A stretch of 19,392 nt of DNA from Burkholderiales bacterium (GTDB lineage: Bacteria > Pseudomonadota > Gammaproteobacteria > Burkholderiales > Burkholderiaceae): assembly GCA_947372535.1 (NCBI GenBank), contig CANBUA010000058.1, forward strand, positions 1 through 19,392, in the 5' to 3' direction. Under the pieces are notes generated by a model that saw only the letters and a program-made list of their open reading frames with translations, was not told where the DNA came from and did no database searches. Below are positions 1 to 8,077 of the stretch, in pieces (the first letter of the stretch is position 1; the number at the start of each line of letters is the position of its first letter). The translations under genes and the position numbers were made by a program.

Positions 1-624
1 GTGCTTGAGCAACTGCCCGCCAAAGACATCCTGGCGGTGATCCGCGAGTACGACACGTCCAAGGAGTCCATCGTCAACCTGATGGTCACGCCGGCCCAGT
101 TCGCCCGCGCCGTGGTGATCGAAAAGCGCTACAAGGACCTCACGCGCACCCACCTGCGCGGCATGGTCAACGCCATCATCTTCCGGGAAGACGCCGACCC
201 CATCGAGTTCATGACCGCCCTGGGTGATCTGGACGGCGGCAGCGAAGCCCTGGCAGATTACTTCTCTGAAAAGTGGAGCCGCATCGAGGCCTTTGCCCGC
301 ACCGGCAGCTTCGACGCGGTGGACGACGATGGTCAGTTGCTGTCCGAGCAGGCACTGCTGTCCTCGGCCCACGTCAAGCCCATCCTCCAGCACGACGAGG
401 TGTCCGACCAGGACTGGATGGAGCTGGCTTGGCTGCTGCGCTACCAATTGCCCGACCTGTTCATCGAGATGCTGATGGTGCTGCGCGCCAAGGTGCGCGC
501 TTTCGAGGCGGGCGCTGAAGAGGAAGAGGAAGAAGAAGGCGACGGCAAGGTGGACCTGGCCGACACCGACCGCGGCCGCATCACCACCGTGGTGCTGGAG
601 TCCGACGAGGAGTCGGCAATTTGA
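1..624 (+). CDS. Hypothetical acidic-tailed protein, possibly 5'-partial
   Basis: I do not recognise this 207-residue protein. The reading frame is open from the first base of the window. The GTG at base 1 could be the start, but the gene may equally begin further left. The protein looks soluble, with no signal peptide or membrane segment. It is mostly predicted helix rich in Leu, Ala, Glu and Asp, followed by a run of seven Glu (about residues 173-179) and an acidic C-terminus. Its stop codon TGA overlaps the ATG of the next gene by one base (TGATG), so the two are almost certainly translated together and may work as a pair. No catalytic motif is visible, so I assign no function. Confidence 0.6.
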   Translation: MLEQLPAKDILAVIREYDTSKESIVNLMVTPAQFARAVVIEKRYKDLTRTHLRGMVNAIIFREDADPIEFMTALGDLDGGSEALADYFSEKWSRIEAFARTGSFDAVDDDGQLLSEQALLSSAHVKPILQHDEVSDQDWMELAWLLRYQLPDLFIEMLMVLRAKVRAFEAGAEEEEEEEGDGKVDLADTDRGRITTVVLESDEESAI

Positions 625-1856
625 TGTCAGCCGAGCTGTCGTCCACATCTGATGCGGCCACCTCGGCCGTCTCGCTCTTCGACCGGCGGCCCTTCTTCGA
701 GAAGGCGCTGCAGTTCGGTGTGCAGCACGGGCTCATCGACCAGGCCAAGCTGGAGGCCATCTGTGCCGAGGCGCCCAAGGGCATGGTGCAGATCGCGGCC
801 TACTTCGGCAGCGAGTTCCTGCGGCCTGAGCTGGAGCGCGCCAAGGACCGCATCGTCAACCTGGTCAGCCTGTTCCTGGAGCACTCGTGCAACGGCGACC
901 TCAGGCTGGCGGCCGAGTCCTTGCGAGACCATTCGTTCTTGTCGCGCTCCAAGGGCGGCTCGGACATGCTCAAGCGCCTGATCGCCATGCCGCAGAACAG
1001 CCACTTCGGCATGAACGAGCGCCATGGTTTCACGCCAGACCACATCCCGCAACTGGCCAAGTGGTCGCTGCGCAGCCTGGCCGATTACCAGGCCGAACTC
1101 AGCCTGCGCAATCACGCTGCGCAGTTGATGGACGCCGCTACTTGGCTGGCCGACGCCCTTCAGCTGGACACCCAGGACCTGGAAGACGCCGGCAGCGATG
1201 CCGAAGCCGTCATCCGCACGGCCTTGCTGGCGCACGCCGCCAAGTTGCCCAAGATGCCTGATCGCGTCACCTTCGAGAAGATGATCGCCGCCTTCCGCAA
1301 GAAGCCGGCCGGCATCCACATTGGCCTGCCCAAGGACTTCCCTCTAGAGCTGCGCGCCGTGGTGGAAGACCTTCGCCTGTCCGTGGTGGCCGACCTGCCG
1401 AAGATCCTGGAGGCGGACGTGACCGTGCGCAAGCTCTTCAACCAGACGCCAGCGTTCATGGGCCGCTACTTCTGGCTGGAAGATGCGCTCAGTGAGGTCG
1501 AGCACCATGACCGCTCCGCCTCAGCGACCTGGAAGAAGGTCACCGGTGGGCACAGTGACGAAGGCTCGCTGCTGACCTTGTTCGTGAGCGTGGCCGCGGG
1601 CAGCCCGGCCAAGACCAGCTTCACCGAAAAATCGGCGATTGCCTTGGTTCGCAAGGTCCGCAAGACCGGGCTGCACCCCGAGCTGGCCACTCAGTACATC
1701 TTGGACCACGCGCCGGTCCAGTACCAGGCGGACTACACCCAACTCTGGCTGGCCTTCCTGGACGAGGCCAAGAAGACCTTGCTCAGCGACGCCGACTACG
1801 AGCTCAAGGACGCGCTGGCCTTGCTGCGACGCGAGTGCATCGTCCTGGGCAGTTGA
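624..1856 (+). CDS. Hypothetical protein, coupled to the preceding gene
   Basis: I do not recognise this 410-residue protein. The ATG at 624 overlaps the upstream stop codon as TGATG. A TTG one codon earlier is possible but less likely. The sequence is soluble-looking and largely helical, with many short Leu/Ala-rich stretches, and shows no signal peptide, transmembrane segment, nucleotide-binding loop or metal motif. Tight coupling to the acidic protein upstream suggests a two-gene unit, perhaps encoding subunits of one complex (inference). It ends ten bases before the stop codon of the convergent SMP-30-like gene. The frame is long, with codon use like the rest of the window, so it is probably a real gene. 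Confidence 0.65.
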   Translation: MSAELSSTSDAATSAVSLFDRRPFFEKALQFGVQHGLIDQAKLEAICAEAPKGMVQIAAYFGSEFLRPELERAKDRIVNLVSLFLEHSCNGDLRLAAESLRDHSFLSRSKGGSDMLKRLIAMPQNSHFGMNERHGFTPDHIPQLAKWSLRSLADYQAELSLRNHAAQLMDAATWLADALQLDTQDLEDAGSDAEAVIRTALLAHAAKLPKMPDRVTFEKMIAAFRKKPAGIHIGLPKDFPLELRAVVEDLRLSVVADLPKILEADVTVRKLFNQTPAFMGRYFWLEDALSEVEHHDRSASATWKKVTGGHSDEGSLLTLFVSVAAGSPAKTSFTEKSAIALVRKVRKTGLHPELATQYILDHAPVQYQADYTQLWLAFLDEAKKTLLSDADYELKDALALLRRECIVLGS

Positions 1857-1874
1857 GCCTGAGGCCTCAAGGCT
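1856..1874. terminator. Possible bidirectional hairpin between convergent genes
   Basis: The ten bases between two convergent genes, together with their stop codons, form a dyad. TGAGGCCTCA (1860-1869) is a perfect palindrome, flanked by AGCC and GGCT arms that pair with a one-base bulge. It could serve as a shared terminator. No T-tract follows on either strand, so it would not be a classical intrinsic terminator, and the assignment is weak. Confidence 0.3.
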
Positions 1875-2790
1875 GAGCCGCGATCACCTGGGGCAGTTCG
1901 TGCAGCGTGCCGCCGTGGGTGGTGACGTAAAGGCTGCTGGGCGAAAAGCCTTGCCCGGCGCGGCCCACGGCCAGGGCGCTGGGGTGGTGCAGGCCACGGG
2001 CCAACACGCAGATGCTGCCAGTTTTCTCGATGCGCCAGACCTCGCCTGCCCAATAGGCGGCGGCGTAGAGGCGGCCACCCGCATCGATCTCCAGCCCATC
2101 GAGCCAGGCCCACTTGCCCGATGAGGGCGGCTCGGCCAGCACCGTGAGCCGGTTGGTGGCGCGGTCGATGGCCATCACCCGGGCCGGCACGAACTGGTTG
2201 ACGTACAAGGTTTTCTCATCGGCGCTGAGCACCAGGCCATTGCTGTTTTGCGCCAGCCAGCCGCGCTGCACCGTGCCATCGGGCAGCACACGATCCAGGC
2301 TGCGCGACAGGTCGTCCGAGGCGTAGAAGGTGCCATCCGATGCCCGCACCAGCCCATTGGCCATCGACAGGCCCTTCACCACCGGCGTGACCGTGCCGCG
2401 GTCCAAATCCACCTTGGCGATGCCGGCCAGCCCCAGCGAGGGCAGCAAGCCGCTCAAGCCATTGCCGGTGCCGACGTAAGCCGTGTGCTCATCCACCACG
2501 GCGATGCCGCCAGGGCCACTGATGTCGCCGGCCACCGTCACGGGGCTGGCGTTGGGGCGGTCCAGGCGCCTGAGGGCTTTCTGGCCCATGTCCGTGTAGA
2601 GCAGTCGCCCGGCCCGGTCAAAGGCGATGGATTCGAGCATGCCTTGGTCTTGCAGCAGCACGCGGGTCGCGGCGGGCGCATCGCTGCAGGCGGGGATGGG
2701 CTCGTTGCCGGTGGTGCCGTCGTGCAGCCCCCAGGCCAGGACGGCGATGACCGCGGCGGCAATCAGGACGGTGCTTCGGGAAACGGCCAT
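1867..2790 (-). CDS. SMP-30/gluconolactonase/LRE-like beta-propeller protein
   Basis: This 307-residue protein resembles the SMP-30/gluconolactonase/strictosidine-synthase propeller superfamily, whose members hydrolyse lactones or related esters using one divalent metal. The expected ligand set is visible: Glu53 (in LESIAF), Asn145 (in MANGL), Asn184 (in NSNGLVLS) and Asp231 (in WLDGLEID). The blade-type repeats D-x-x-G-R-L-Y and D-G-T-F-Y-A-S-D are also present. The N-terminus has a hydrophobic stretch at about residues 7-21, which would be a membrane anchor or signal, so the propeller probably lies in the periplasm. I chose the ATG at 2790 because it puts this segment at the N-terminus; an in-frame ATG at 2850 would add 20 residues. 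The gene diverges from the urea-oligomer operon. The substrate is unknown, and a link to that operon is only possible. Confidence 0.75.
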   Translation of the reverse strand: MAVSRSTVLIAAAVIAVLAWGLHDGTTGNEPIPACSDAPAATRVLLQDQGMLESIAFDRAGRLLYTDMGQKALRRLDRPNASPVTVAGDISGPGGIAVVDEHTAYVGTGNGLSGLLPSLGLAGIAKVDLDRGTVTPVVKGLSMANGLVRASDGTFYASDDLSRSLDRVLPDGTVQRGWLAQNSNGLVLSADEKTLYVNQFVPARVMAIDRATNRLTVLAEPPSSGKWAWLDGLEIDAGGRLYAAAYWAGEVWRIEKTGSICVLARGLHHPSALAVGRAGQGFSPSSLYVTTHGGTLHELPQVIAAQP

Positions 2791-2901
2791 GGCGTTTTGA
2801 ATGAAAGGTTGAGCCACTAGGCCGACGAGGCAGTATGCCCCGGCCCACATGCAAGACCACGCTGCCTGAGTTGAGATCCGAGGCGTGGCACAGCCATTGC
2901 T

Positions 2902-2919
2902 TGTATACCAGCGTGTACA
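2902..2919. promoter_or_regulatory. Dyad, candidate GntR/FCD operator
   Basis: In the 165-base divergent region lies TGTATAC-CAGC-GTGTACA, an inverted repeat matching at six of seven positions. Many FCD-type GntR regulators bind short dyads containing GTnTAC or GTATAC cores. The FCD regulator encoded at the end of the operon is therefore a plausible ligand of this site. It lies 37 bases upstream of the BMP binding-protein start. I could not identify convincing -35/-10 boxes around it. Confidence 0.35.
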
Positions 2920-2927
2920 TCACTGGC

Positions 2928-2949
2928 TGCACCGCCCCGGTGCAAGGAG
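2928..2949 (+). promoter_or_regulatory. Leader hairpin abutting a strong ribosome binding site
   Basis: TGCACC-GCCCC-GGTGCA (2928-2944) forms a perfect six-base-pair hairpin whose last base is also the first base of AAGGAG (2944-2949). This Shine-Dalgarno sequence sits six bases before the ATG at 2956 and decides that start over the in-frame ATG at 2962. The hairpin is close enough to affect ribosome access, but its role is inference. Confidence 0.4.
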
Positions 2950-2955
2950 CAATGC

Positions 2956-4074
2956 ATGGCAATGGATCAATGGAATCGTCGGACCTGGATCAAGGGCATG
3001 GGCCTGTCGGGCGCCTCGCTCGCACTGGGCAGCCTGCCTGAGTTGAGCTTCGCGCAGAAGCCCATCACCATCGGGATGATCTACGTCGGCCCCAAGGACG
3101 ATTTCGGCTACAACCAGTCGCACTACGAGGCGGCCTCCGAGATCAAGAAGATGGCCGGCATCAAGGTCGTCGGCGAAGAAAACGTGCCCGAGACCCAGGG
3201 CGTGCAAAAGACCATGCAGGGCATGATCTCGCAAGACGGCGCCACGCTGCTCTTCCCCACCTCTTTCGGTTATTTCAACCCCCACATCCTGGACGTGGCC
3301 AAGAAGAACCCCGATGTACGTTTTGCCCATTGCGGCGGCATGTGGGACGCGGCCAAGCATCCCAAGAACGTGGGCAGCTTCTTCGGCTACATCGACGAGT
3401 GCCAGTACCTCAACGGTGTCATCGCCGGGCACATGACCAAGTCCAAGAAGATCGGCTTCGTGGCGGCCAAGCCCATCCCGCAGGTGCTGCGCAACATCAA
3501 TGCCTTCACTTTGGGTGCGCGCTCGGTGCACCCGGACATCACCTGCTCGGTCATCTTCACGGGCGACTGGTCCATGGCCGTGAAAGAGGCCGAGGCCACC
3601 AACAGCCTGGCCGATCAGGGCGTCGATGTCTTCACCATGCACGTCGATGGTCCCAAGGTGATCGTCGAGACGGCGGCCAAGCGCGGCAAGTTCGTCTGCG
3701 GCTACCACGCCTCCCAAGCCAAGCTTGCGCCGCAAGCCTACCTGACGGGCGCGGAGTGGAACTGGATCACACCTTACAAGCAGATCGTCGATGCTGCGCG
3801 TACCGGCAAGCCGCACCCCAACTTCCTGCGCGGCGGTTTGAAGGAAGGCTTCGTGAAGACCTCGCCTTACGGACCCATGGTGCCCGAGGCTGCGCGCAAG
3901 CATGCCGACGGCATCAAGGCGGCCATGCTCAAGGACGAGTTTGAGATCTTCAAGGGTGAGATCAAGGACAACACCGGCAAGGTTGTCATCGCCAAGGGCG
4001 CCACCATGAAGCAGATCGACCCGGCGCTCGAAGGCATGAACTACTTGGTCGAAGGCGTCATCGGCAAAGTCTGA
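2956..4074 (+). CDS. BMP-family ABC transporter substrate-binding protein
   Basis: This 372-residue protein belongs to the BMP/PnrA (basic membrane protein, Med) family of periplasmic binding proteins. Characterised members bind purine nucleosides and related compounds for import. The start has a twin-arginine-like signal: NRRTWIKG (Arg8-Arg9), then a hydrophobic stretch and a likely cleavage site near SFA-Q (about residue 34). The mature part opens with the family's beta-strand and loop, ITIGMIYVGPKDDFGYNQSH, and ends with the typical EGMNYLVEGVIGKV region. AAGGAG lies six bases before the ATG. It is the first gene of the operon, followed by two permeases of the same system, while the matching ATPase is about 8 kb downstream (11089-12804). 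Its place with biuret/allophanate enzymes suggests it binds a nitrogen-rich urea derivative or nucleobase-like compound rather than an ordinary nucleoside (inference). Confidence 0.88.
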   Translation: MAMDQWNRRTWIKGMGLSGASLALGSLPELSFAQKPITIGMIYVGPKDDFGYNQSHYEAASEIKKMAGIKVVGEENVPETQGVQKTMQGMISQDGATLLFPTSFGYFNPHILDVAKKNPDVRFAHCGGMWDAAKHPKNVGSFFGYIDECQYLNGVIAGHMTKSKKIGFVAAKPIPQVLRNINAFTLGARSVHPDITCSVIFTGDWSMAVKEAEATNSLADQGVDVFTMHVDGPKVIVETAAKRGKFVCGYHASQAKLAPQAYLTGAEWNWITPYKQIVDAARTGKPHPNFLRGGLKEGFVKTSPYGPMVPEAARKHADGIKAAMLKDEFEIFKGEIKDNTGKVVIAKGATMKQIDPALEGMNYLVEGVIGKV

Positions 4075-4100
4075 ACCTTGTTTGACAGGAAAGGGGCGGC

Positions 4101-5243
4101 ATGAGCAATCCATCATCCTCGGGCGTGGGTCCGGCCATCGAGGCCGTCGCGCTGCCTGTGCTGGCTTTGGCCGGTGCCGTGCTGCTGTTCGGCGGCTTTG
4201 TCTGGCTCGGCGGCACCTCGCCCGTGGACACCTGGGTGCTGCTGTTCAAGGGCGCATTCGGCGATTCGTTCTCCTGGCAGAACACGCTGCAACGCGCCGC
4301 CCCCTTGATGCTGACCGCGCTGTGCGTGGCCATCCCGCAGCGTGCCGGCCTGATGGTGATTGGCGGCGAAGGCGCGCTGGTGCTGGGCGGCCTGGGGTGT
4401 GCAGCCTTGCCTTATGTGATGACGCCGCCGGCGGGCGCGGCGGGTACCTTGCTGGTGCTGGTGGCCGGTGCCTTGACGGGCGCAGCCTGGATCGCGCTGG
4501 TGGGGGCCTTGCGTCAGTTCAGAGGCGTCAACGAAACCATCAGCTCGCTGCTGATGAGTTACCTGGCCATCGGTCTGTTCAAGCATTTCGTCGAAGGGCC
4601 CATGAAGGACCCGAGCAGCCTGAACAAGCCTTCGACTTTGCCCTTGCGGCAAGACAACCTGATGGGCCTGATCCCCGGCTACGAGGTGCACTGGGGCCTG
4701 GTCTGGGGCGCGGTCGCCTGCGTGCTGGCCGGCATCTGGCTGTATGGCAGCACGCATGGATTTGCCACGCGGGTGGTGGGCGGCAATGCACGCGCCGCCC
4801 GGCTGGTCGGCCTGCCCGTGCCCACGCTGGTGATCACGGCTTGTGCGGTGGGCGGGGGCTGCGCCGGGTTGGCCGGTGCCATCGAAGTGGCGGCGGTGCA
4901 CACCAATGCCAATGCTTCGCTGATGGCAGGGTTGGGCTACACGGGCATCCTGGTGTCTTTTGTGGCGCGGCATAACCCTTGGGCCATCATCCCGGTGGCG
5001 ATCCTGTTTGGCGGCTTCGGCGCGGCGGGCTCCTTGCTGCAACGGCGCTTGGACCTGCCCGATGCCTCCGTGCTGGTCTTGCAGGGCTTTGCTTTCGTGA
5101 TGATCCTGGCCAGTGAGGCCTTGCGTGGTCGCCTGGGTGAGTTGCTGACCAGGCCCGTCCCTGGTGCGAAAGACCTGGTGGATGCTGGCACCAAACCTGC
5201 TCCAGTCACCGATAAGCGCACCGCACCTCAGGAGGCCGCGTGA
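4101..5243 (+). CDS. BMP-type ABC transporter permease, first subunit
   Basis: This 380-residue inner-membrane protein is a permease of the BPD_transp_2 group (the LivH/RbsC/YufP type). It follows its binding protein by 26 bases. Multiple hydrophobic segments are visible from about residue 15 to residue 345. The conserved central region MVIGGEGALVLGG matches the GGEG segment typical of the group, and GFATRVVGGNARAARLVGLP is the cytoplasmic loop expected to touch the ATPase. The C-terminal 30 residues form a charged, Pro/Ala-rich tail ending APQEAA. The DNA encoding this tail carries AGGAGG, which serves as the ribosome binding site of the next permease. The stop TGA overlaps the next ATG (TGATG). 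Confidence 0.88.
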   Translation: MSNPSSSGVGPAIEAVALPVLALAGAVLLFGGFVWLGGTSPVDTWVLLFKGAFGDSFSWQNTLQRAAPLMLTALCVAIPQRAGLMVIGGEGALVLGGLGCAALPYVMTPPAGAAGTLLVLVAGALTGAAWIALVGALRQFRGVNETISSLLMSYLAIGLFKHFVEGPMKDPSSLNKPSTLPLRQDNLMGLIPGYEVHWGLVWGAVACVLAGIWLYGSTHGFATRVVGGNARAARLVGLPVPTLVITACAVGGGCAGLAGAIEVAAVHTNANASLMAGLGYTGILVSFVARHNPWAIIPVAILFGGFGAAGSLLQRRLDLPDASVLVLQGFAFVMILASEALRGRLGELLTRPVPGAKDLVDAGTKPAPVTDKRTAPQEAA

Positions 5244-6163
5244 TGGACATTCAAGTCGTGGGCGATGTGACGCTGGCCGTGCTGGGCGGGGCCATCCGCG
5301 TGGGTACGCCGTTCCTGTTCGTGAGTCTGGGCGAGTGCCTCACCGAAAAATCCGGTCGCATCAACCTGGGGTTGGAGGGCGTGCTGGTGCTCTCGGCCAT
5401 GGCCGGTTTTGGGGGCAGCTACCTGACGGGTTCGCCCTGGCTGGGCGTGTTGTTGGCCGGGTGCTGCGGCGCCTTGCTGGCCATGCTGCACGGTTTGCTG
5501 TGCTCGCTGCCGCGTGTCAATGACATTGCCACCGGCATTGCCCTGATGCTCCTGGGCACCGGGCTGGCGTTCTACCTGGGCAAGTCTTTGATCCAGCCGC
5601 AGGCGCCACAGATCCCATCCATCGATCTGGGCATGTGGAGTGATTCTTCGCAAGTGCAGGCCGCCTTGCGCATCAATGCCTTGTTCCCGCTGGGCGTGCT
5701 GCTGGCCGTGGTCATGGCCTGGGCGCTGGCCAATACGCGCTGGGGCCTGATCGTGCGCATGGCCGGCGACAGCAGCGATGCGGCGCGGGCGCTGGGCTAC
5801 TCCGTCAACACGGTGCGTGTGCTGGCCACCTCGGCGGGCGGTTTCATCGCGGGTCTGGGTGGCGCGTCGCTGTCGCTGTATTACCCGGGCAGCTGGAATG
5901 AGGGCCTGTCCAGCGGGCAAGGCCTGATCGCCGTGGCCCTGGTCATCTTCGCGCGCTGGCGGCCGGTGGCCTGCCTGGGTGCGGCGTTGTTGTTCGGCGG
6001 GGCGGGCGCCTTGGGCCCGGCGCTGCAATCGGTGGGCATCAGCTCGGGCTACCACCTCTTCAACGCCATGCCTTATGCCTTGACCCTGGCGATCCTGATC
6101 TGGACCTGCAGCCCCAAACGCTCCTTGCAGGGTGCGCCGATGGAGCTGGGCGTCTCGCGCTGA
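5243..6163 (+). CDS. BMP-type ABC transporter permease, second subunit
   Basis: This 306-residue inner-membrane protein is the partner permease (BPD_transp_2, YufQ type). The ATG at 5243 lies seven bases after AGGAGG and overlaps the previous stop, so it is preferred over the GTG one codon earlier. Early on it carries SGRINLGLEGVL, the conserved N-L-G-x-E-G motif of these permeases. Around residue 175 it has the loop GDSSDAARALGYSVNTVRV, which corresponds to the ATPase-contact loop of the first permease. Eight or so hydrophobic segments are visible. It forms the membrane channel together with the preceding permease, powered by the two-domain ATPase at 11089-12804. Confidence 0.88.
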   Translation: MDIQVVGDVTLAVLGGAIRVGTPFLFVSLGECLTEKSGRINLGLEGVLVLSAMAGFGGSYLTGSPWLGVLLAGCCGALLAMLHGLLCSLPRVNDIATGIALMLLGTGLAFYLGKSLIQPQAPQIPSIDLGMWSDSSQVQAALRINALFPLGVLLAVVMAWALANTRWGLIVRMAGDSSDAARALGYSVNTVRVLATSAGGFIAGLGGASLSLYYPGSWNEGLSSGQGLIAVALVIFARWRPVACLGAALLFGGAGALGPALQSVGISSGYHLFNAMPYALTLAILIWTCSPKRSLQGAPMELGVSR

Positions 6164-6224
6164 CATCTCGCGTCACTTTGAATTTCCATCTCCTCAATTT
6201 ATCCCACGTTGAAGGACAGCATCC

Positions 6225-7340
6225 ATGAGTGGCCTGGCCGGATTGAACAAGACGCCCTCGGGCATGGTGATCGGCATGGTGCAGTTGCAACTGCCTGTGG
6301 TCGAGACACCGACCCAGTTGGCCTCGCAGACCGAGCGCATCGTGACCATGGTGGGCAAGGCGCGGCGCAGCTACCCGGGCATGGACCTGGTGGTCTTTCC
6401 GGAGTACGCGCTGCATGGTCTGTCCATGAGCACGGCCGATGAGCTGATGGTGTCGCTCGATGGGCCGGAGGTCGCTGCCTTCAAGGCGGCCTGCATCGAG
6501 CACCGGATCTGGGGCTGCTTCTCGATCATGGAGAAGAACCCGCTGGGCAACCCGTACAACACGGGCTTGATCATCGACGACCAGGGCCAGCTCAAGCTGT
6601 ATTACCGCAAGTTCCACCCCTGGGTGCCGGTCGAGCCTTGGGAGCCCGGCAACATGGGCATCCCCGTCATCGATGGCCCCAAGGGCGTGCGCATCGGCCT
6701 GATCATTTGCCACGACGGCATGTTCCCCGAGATGGCGCGTGAGTGCGCTTACAAGGGCGCCGAACTCATGATCCGCACGGCGGGCTACACGGCGCCCATC
6801 CGCCATGCCTGGCAGATCACCAACCAGGCCAATGCCTTTCAGAATTTGATGGTCACGGCCAGCGTCTGCCTGTGCGGCAGCGACGGTACTTTCGACTCCA
6901 TGGGCGAGGCCATGGTCTGTGATTTCGATGGCACGGTGATGGCACAAGGTGGCGGGCGGGTCGATGAGATCGTCTGCGCCGAAATCCGAGCCGACCTGAT
7001 CCGCGAAGCCCGCAACCACTGGGGCGTCGAGAACAACATCTACCAGCTTTACCACCGGGGCTATGTGGCCGTGAAGGGTGGTGCGCAGGATTGTCCTTAC
7101 ACCTTCATGCAGGACATGGTCTCGGGGCAGTTCGAGTTGCCTTGGGAAGACGAGGTCGTGCACACAGACGGCCAGTCCTGCGGCTTTGCCGCGCCTTCGC
7201 GTGCTTTCGCGGGCAACGAGGACAACCTGCTGGATGTGCCGGCTCAGGGCTCGCTGTTCGGCCTGGCTGCCAGTGCTTCCACCATCACCACGGCCACGGC
7301 CGTTCCATCGTCTCCCTCTGCCATCAAGGAGGCCGCATGA
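6225..7340 (+). CDS. amiF: Formamidase (AmiF-like carbon-nitrogen hydrolase)
   Basis: This 371-residue cytoplasmic enzyme is a nitrilase-superfamily aliphatic amidase, closest to formamidase AmiF (formamide + water to formate + ammonia). The Glu-Lys-Cys triad is visible as Glu60 (in FPEY), Lys129 (in YYRKF) and Cys162 (in ICHDGM), with a second conserved Glu at 137. Other stretches typical of the family are [35 protein letters not shown] and ELPWED. The first of these, with GYVA and the C-terminal region, fits AmiF better than acetamidase AmiE. A GAAGGA ribosome site lies eight bases before the start. AmiF proteins are usually about 334 residues; this one has an extra Ser/Thr/Ala-rich tail of some 35 residues ending IKEAA, whose codons hold the ribosome binding site of the next gene. 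In this operon the substrate may be an N-formylated urea compound rather than free formamide (inference). Confidence 0.85.
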   Translation: MSGLAGLNKTPSGMVIGMVQLQLPVVETPTQLASQTERIVTMVGKARRSYPGMDLVVFPEYALHGLSMSTADELMVSLDGPEVAAFKAACIEHRIWGCFSIMEKNPLGNPYNTGLIIDDQGQLKLYYRKFHPWVPVEPWEPGNMGIPVIDGPKGVRIGLIICHDGMFPEMARECAYKGAELMIRTAGYTAPIRHAWQITNQANAFQNLMVTASVCLCGSDGTFDSMGEAMVCDFDGTVMAQGGGRVDEIVCAEIRADLIREARNHWGVENNIYQLYHRGYVAVKGGAQDCPYTFMQDMVSGQFELPWEDEVVHTDGQSCGFAAPSRAFAGNEDNLLDVPAQGSLFGLAASASTITTATAVPSSPSAIKEAA

Positions 7341-8032
7341 CCACCTTCGCCGACGCCAAGCCCTATCCCTGGCCTTTTGACGGCGACCTCCAGCCCTCGA
7401 ACACCGCGCTGATCATCATCGACATGCAGACTGATTTCTGCGGTGTGGGTGGCTATGTGGACAAGATGGGCTACGACTTGTCGATGACGCGTGCGCCCAT
7501 TGAGCCGATCAAGGGTTTGCTGGCGGCGGCGCGGCAGGTGGGGCTGTTGGTGATTCACACCCGTGAAGGGCACCGGCCCGACCTGACCGACTTGCCGGCC
7601 AACAAGCGCTGGCGCTCGCGGCAGATCGGCACGGACGGCGTGGGCATTGGTGATGAGGGCCCTTGCGGCCGCATCCTGGTGCGTGGCGAGGTGGGCTGGG
7701 ACATCATTCCTGAGCTCTACCCCATCGCAGGCGAGCCCATCATCGACAAGCCGGGCAAGGGGTGCTTCTGCGCGACGGACCTGGAGATGCTCTTGCGCAC
7801 CAAGGGCATCAAGAACCTGATCCTCACGGGCATCACCACCGATGTCTGCGTGCACACGACGATGCGCGAGGCCAATGACCGCGGCTTCGAGTGCGTGATT
7901 CTGACCGATTGCACGGGTGCCACGGACCCGGCCAATCACGCGGCAGCTTTCAACATGGTGCTCATGCAGGGCGGCGTGTTCGGCACCGTGTCCGATTCAA
8001 CCGCCGTGATCAAGGCGCTAGAGGCGCTCTGA
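7337..8032 (+). CDS. biuH: Biuret amidohydrolase-like cysteine hydrolase
   Basis: This 231-residue enzyme has the isochorismatase-like hydrolase fold and carries the Asp-Lys-Cys triad: Asp29 (in IIIDMQTD), Lys138 (in IDKPGKG) and Cys171 (in ITTDVCV). Several stretches agree with what I recall of Rhizobium biuret hydrolase BiuH: PYPWP near the start, [44 protein letters not shown] and TMREANDRG. BiuH converts biuret to allophanate and ammonia, and allophanate hydrolase is encoded downstream. Triuret hydrolase TrtA is close in sequence and often a neighbour of biuH, so I cannot exclude that this is TrtA. The start ATG overlaps the formamidase stop by four bases (ATGA), with AAGGAGG just before it. 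A longer frame beginning upstream is not supported. Confidence 0.75.
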   Translation: MTTFADAKPYPWPFDGDLQPSNTALIIIDMQTDFCGVGGYVDKMGYDLSMTRAPIEPIKGLLAAARQVGLLVIHTREGHRPDLTDLPANKRWRSRQIGTDGVGIGDEGPCGRILVRGEVGWDIIPELYPIAGEPIIDKPGKGCFCATDLEMLLRTKGIKNLILTGITTDVCVHTTMREANDRGFECVILTDCTGATDPANHAAAFNMVLMQGGVFGTVSDSTAVIKALEAL

Positions 8033-8077
8033 GACTCACCAAGCCTTTTGTTCTTCAACCTCACCGTGGCCTCACTC

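Noticed and set aside
2920..4116. Long open frame on the minus strand opposite the BMP binding-protein gene
   Set aside because: It lies opposite a gene with clear family motifs and signal peptide; such antisense frames are common in high-GC DNA, and its translation is an uneven His/Asp/Gly-rich sequence without motifs.
6225..7340. Assignment as acetamidase AmiE
   Set aside because: The [16 protein letters not shown] and C-terminal LPWED-type segments fit formamidase AmiF better; a final decision would need an alignment.
7337..8032. Assignment as ureidoacrylate amidohydrolase RutB
   Set aside because: The fold and triad are shared, but no other rut genes are near, the specific blocks resemble BiuH, and allophanate hydrolase is in the same operon.
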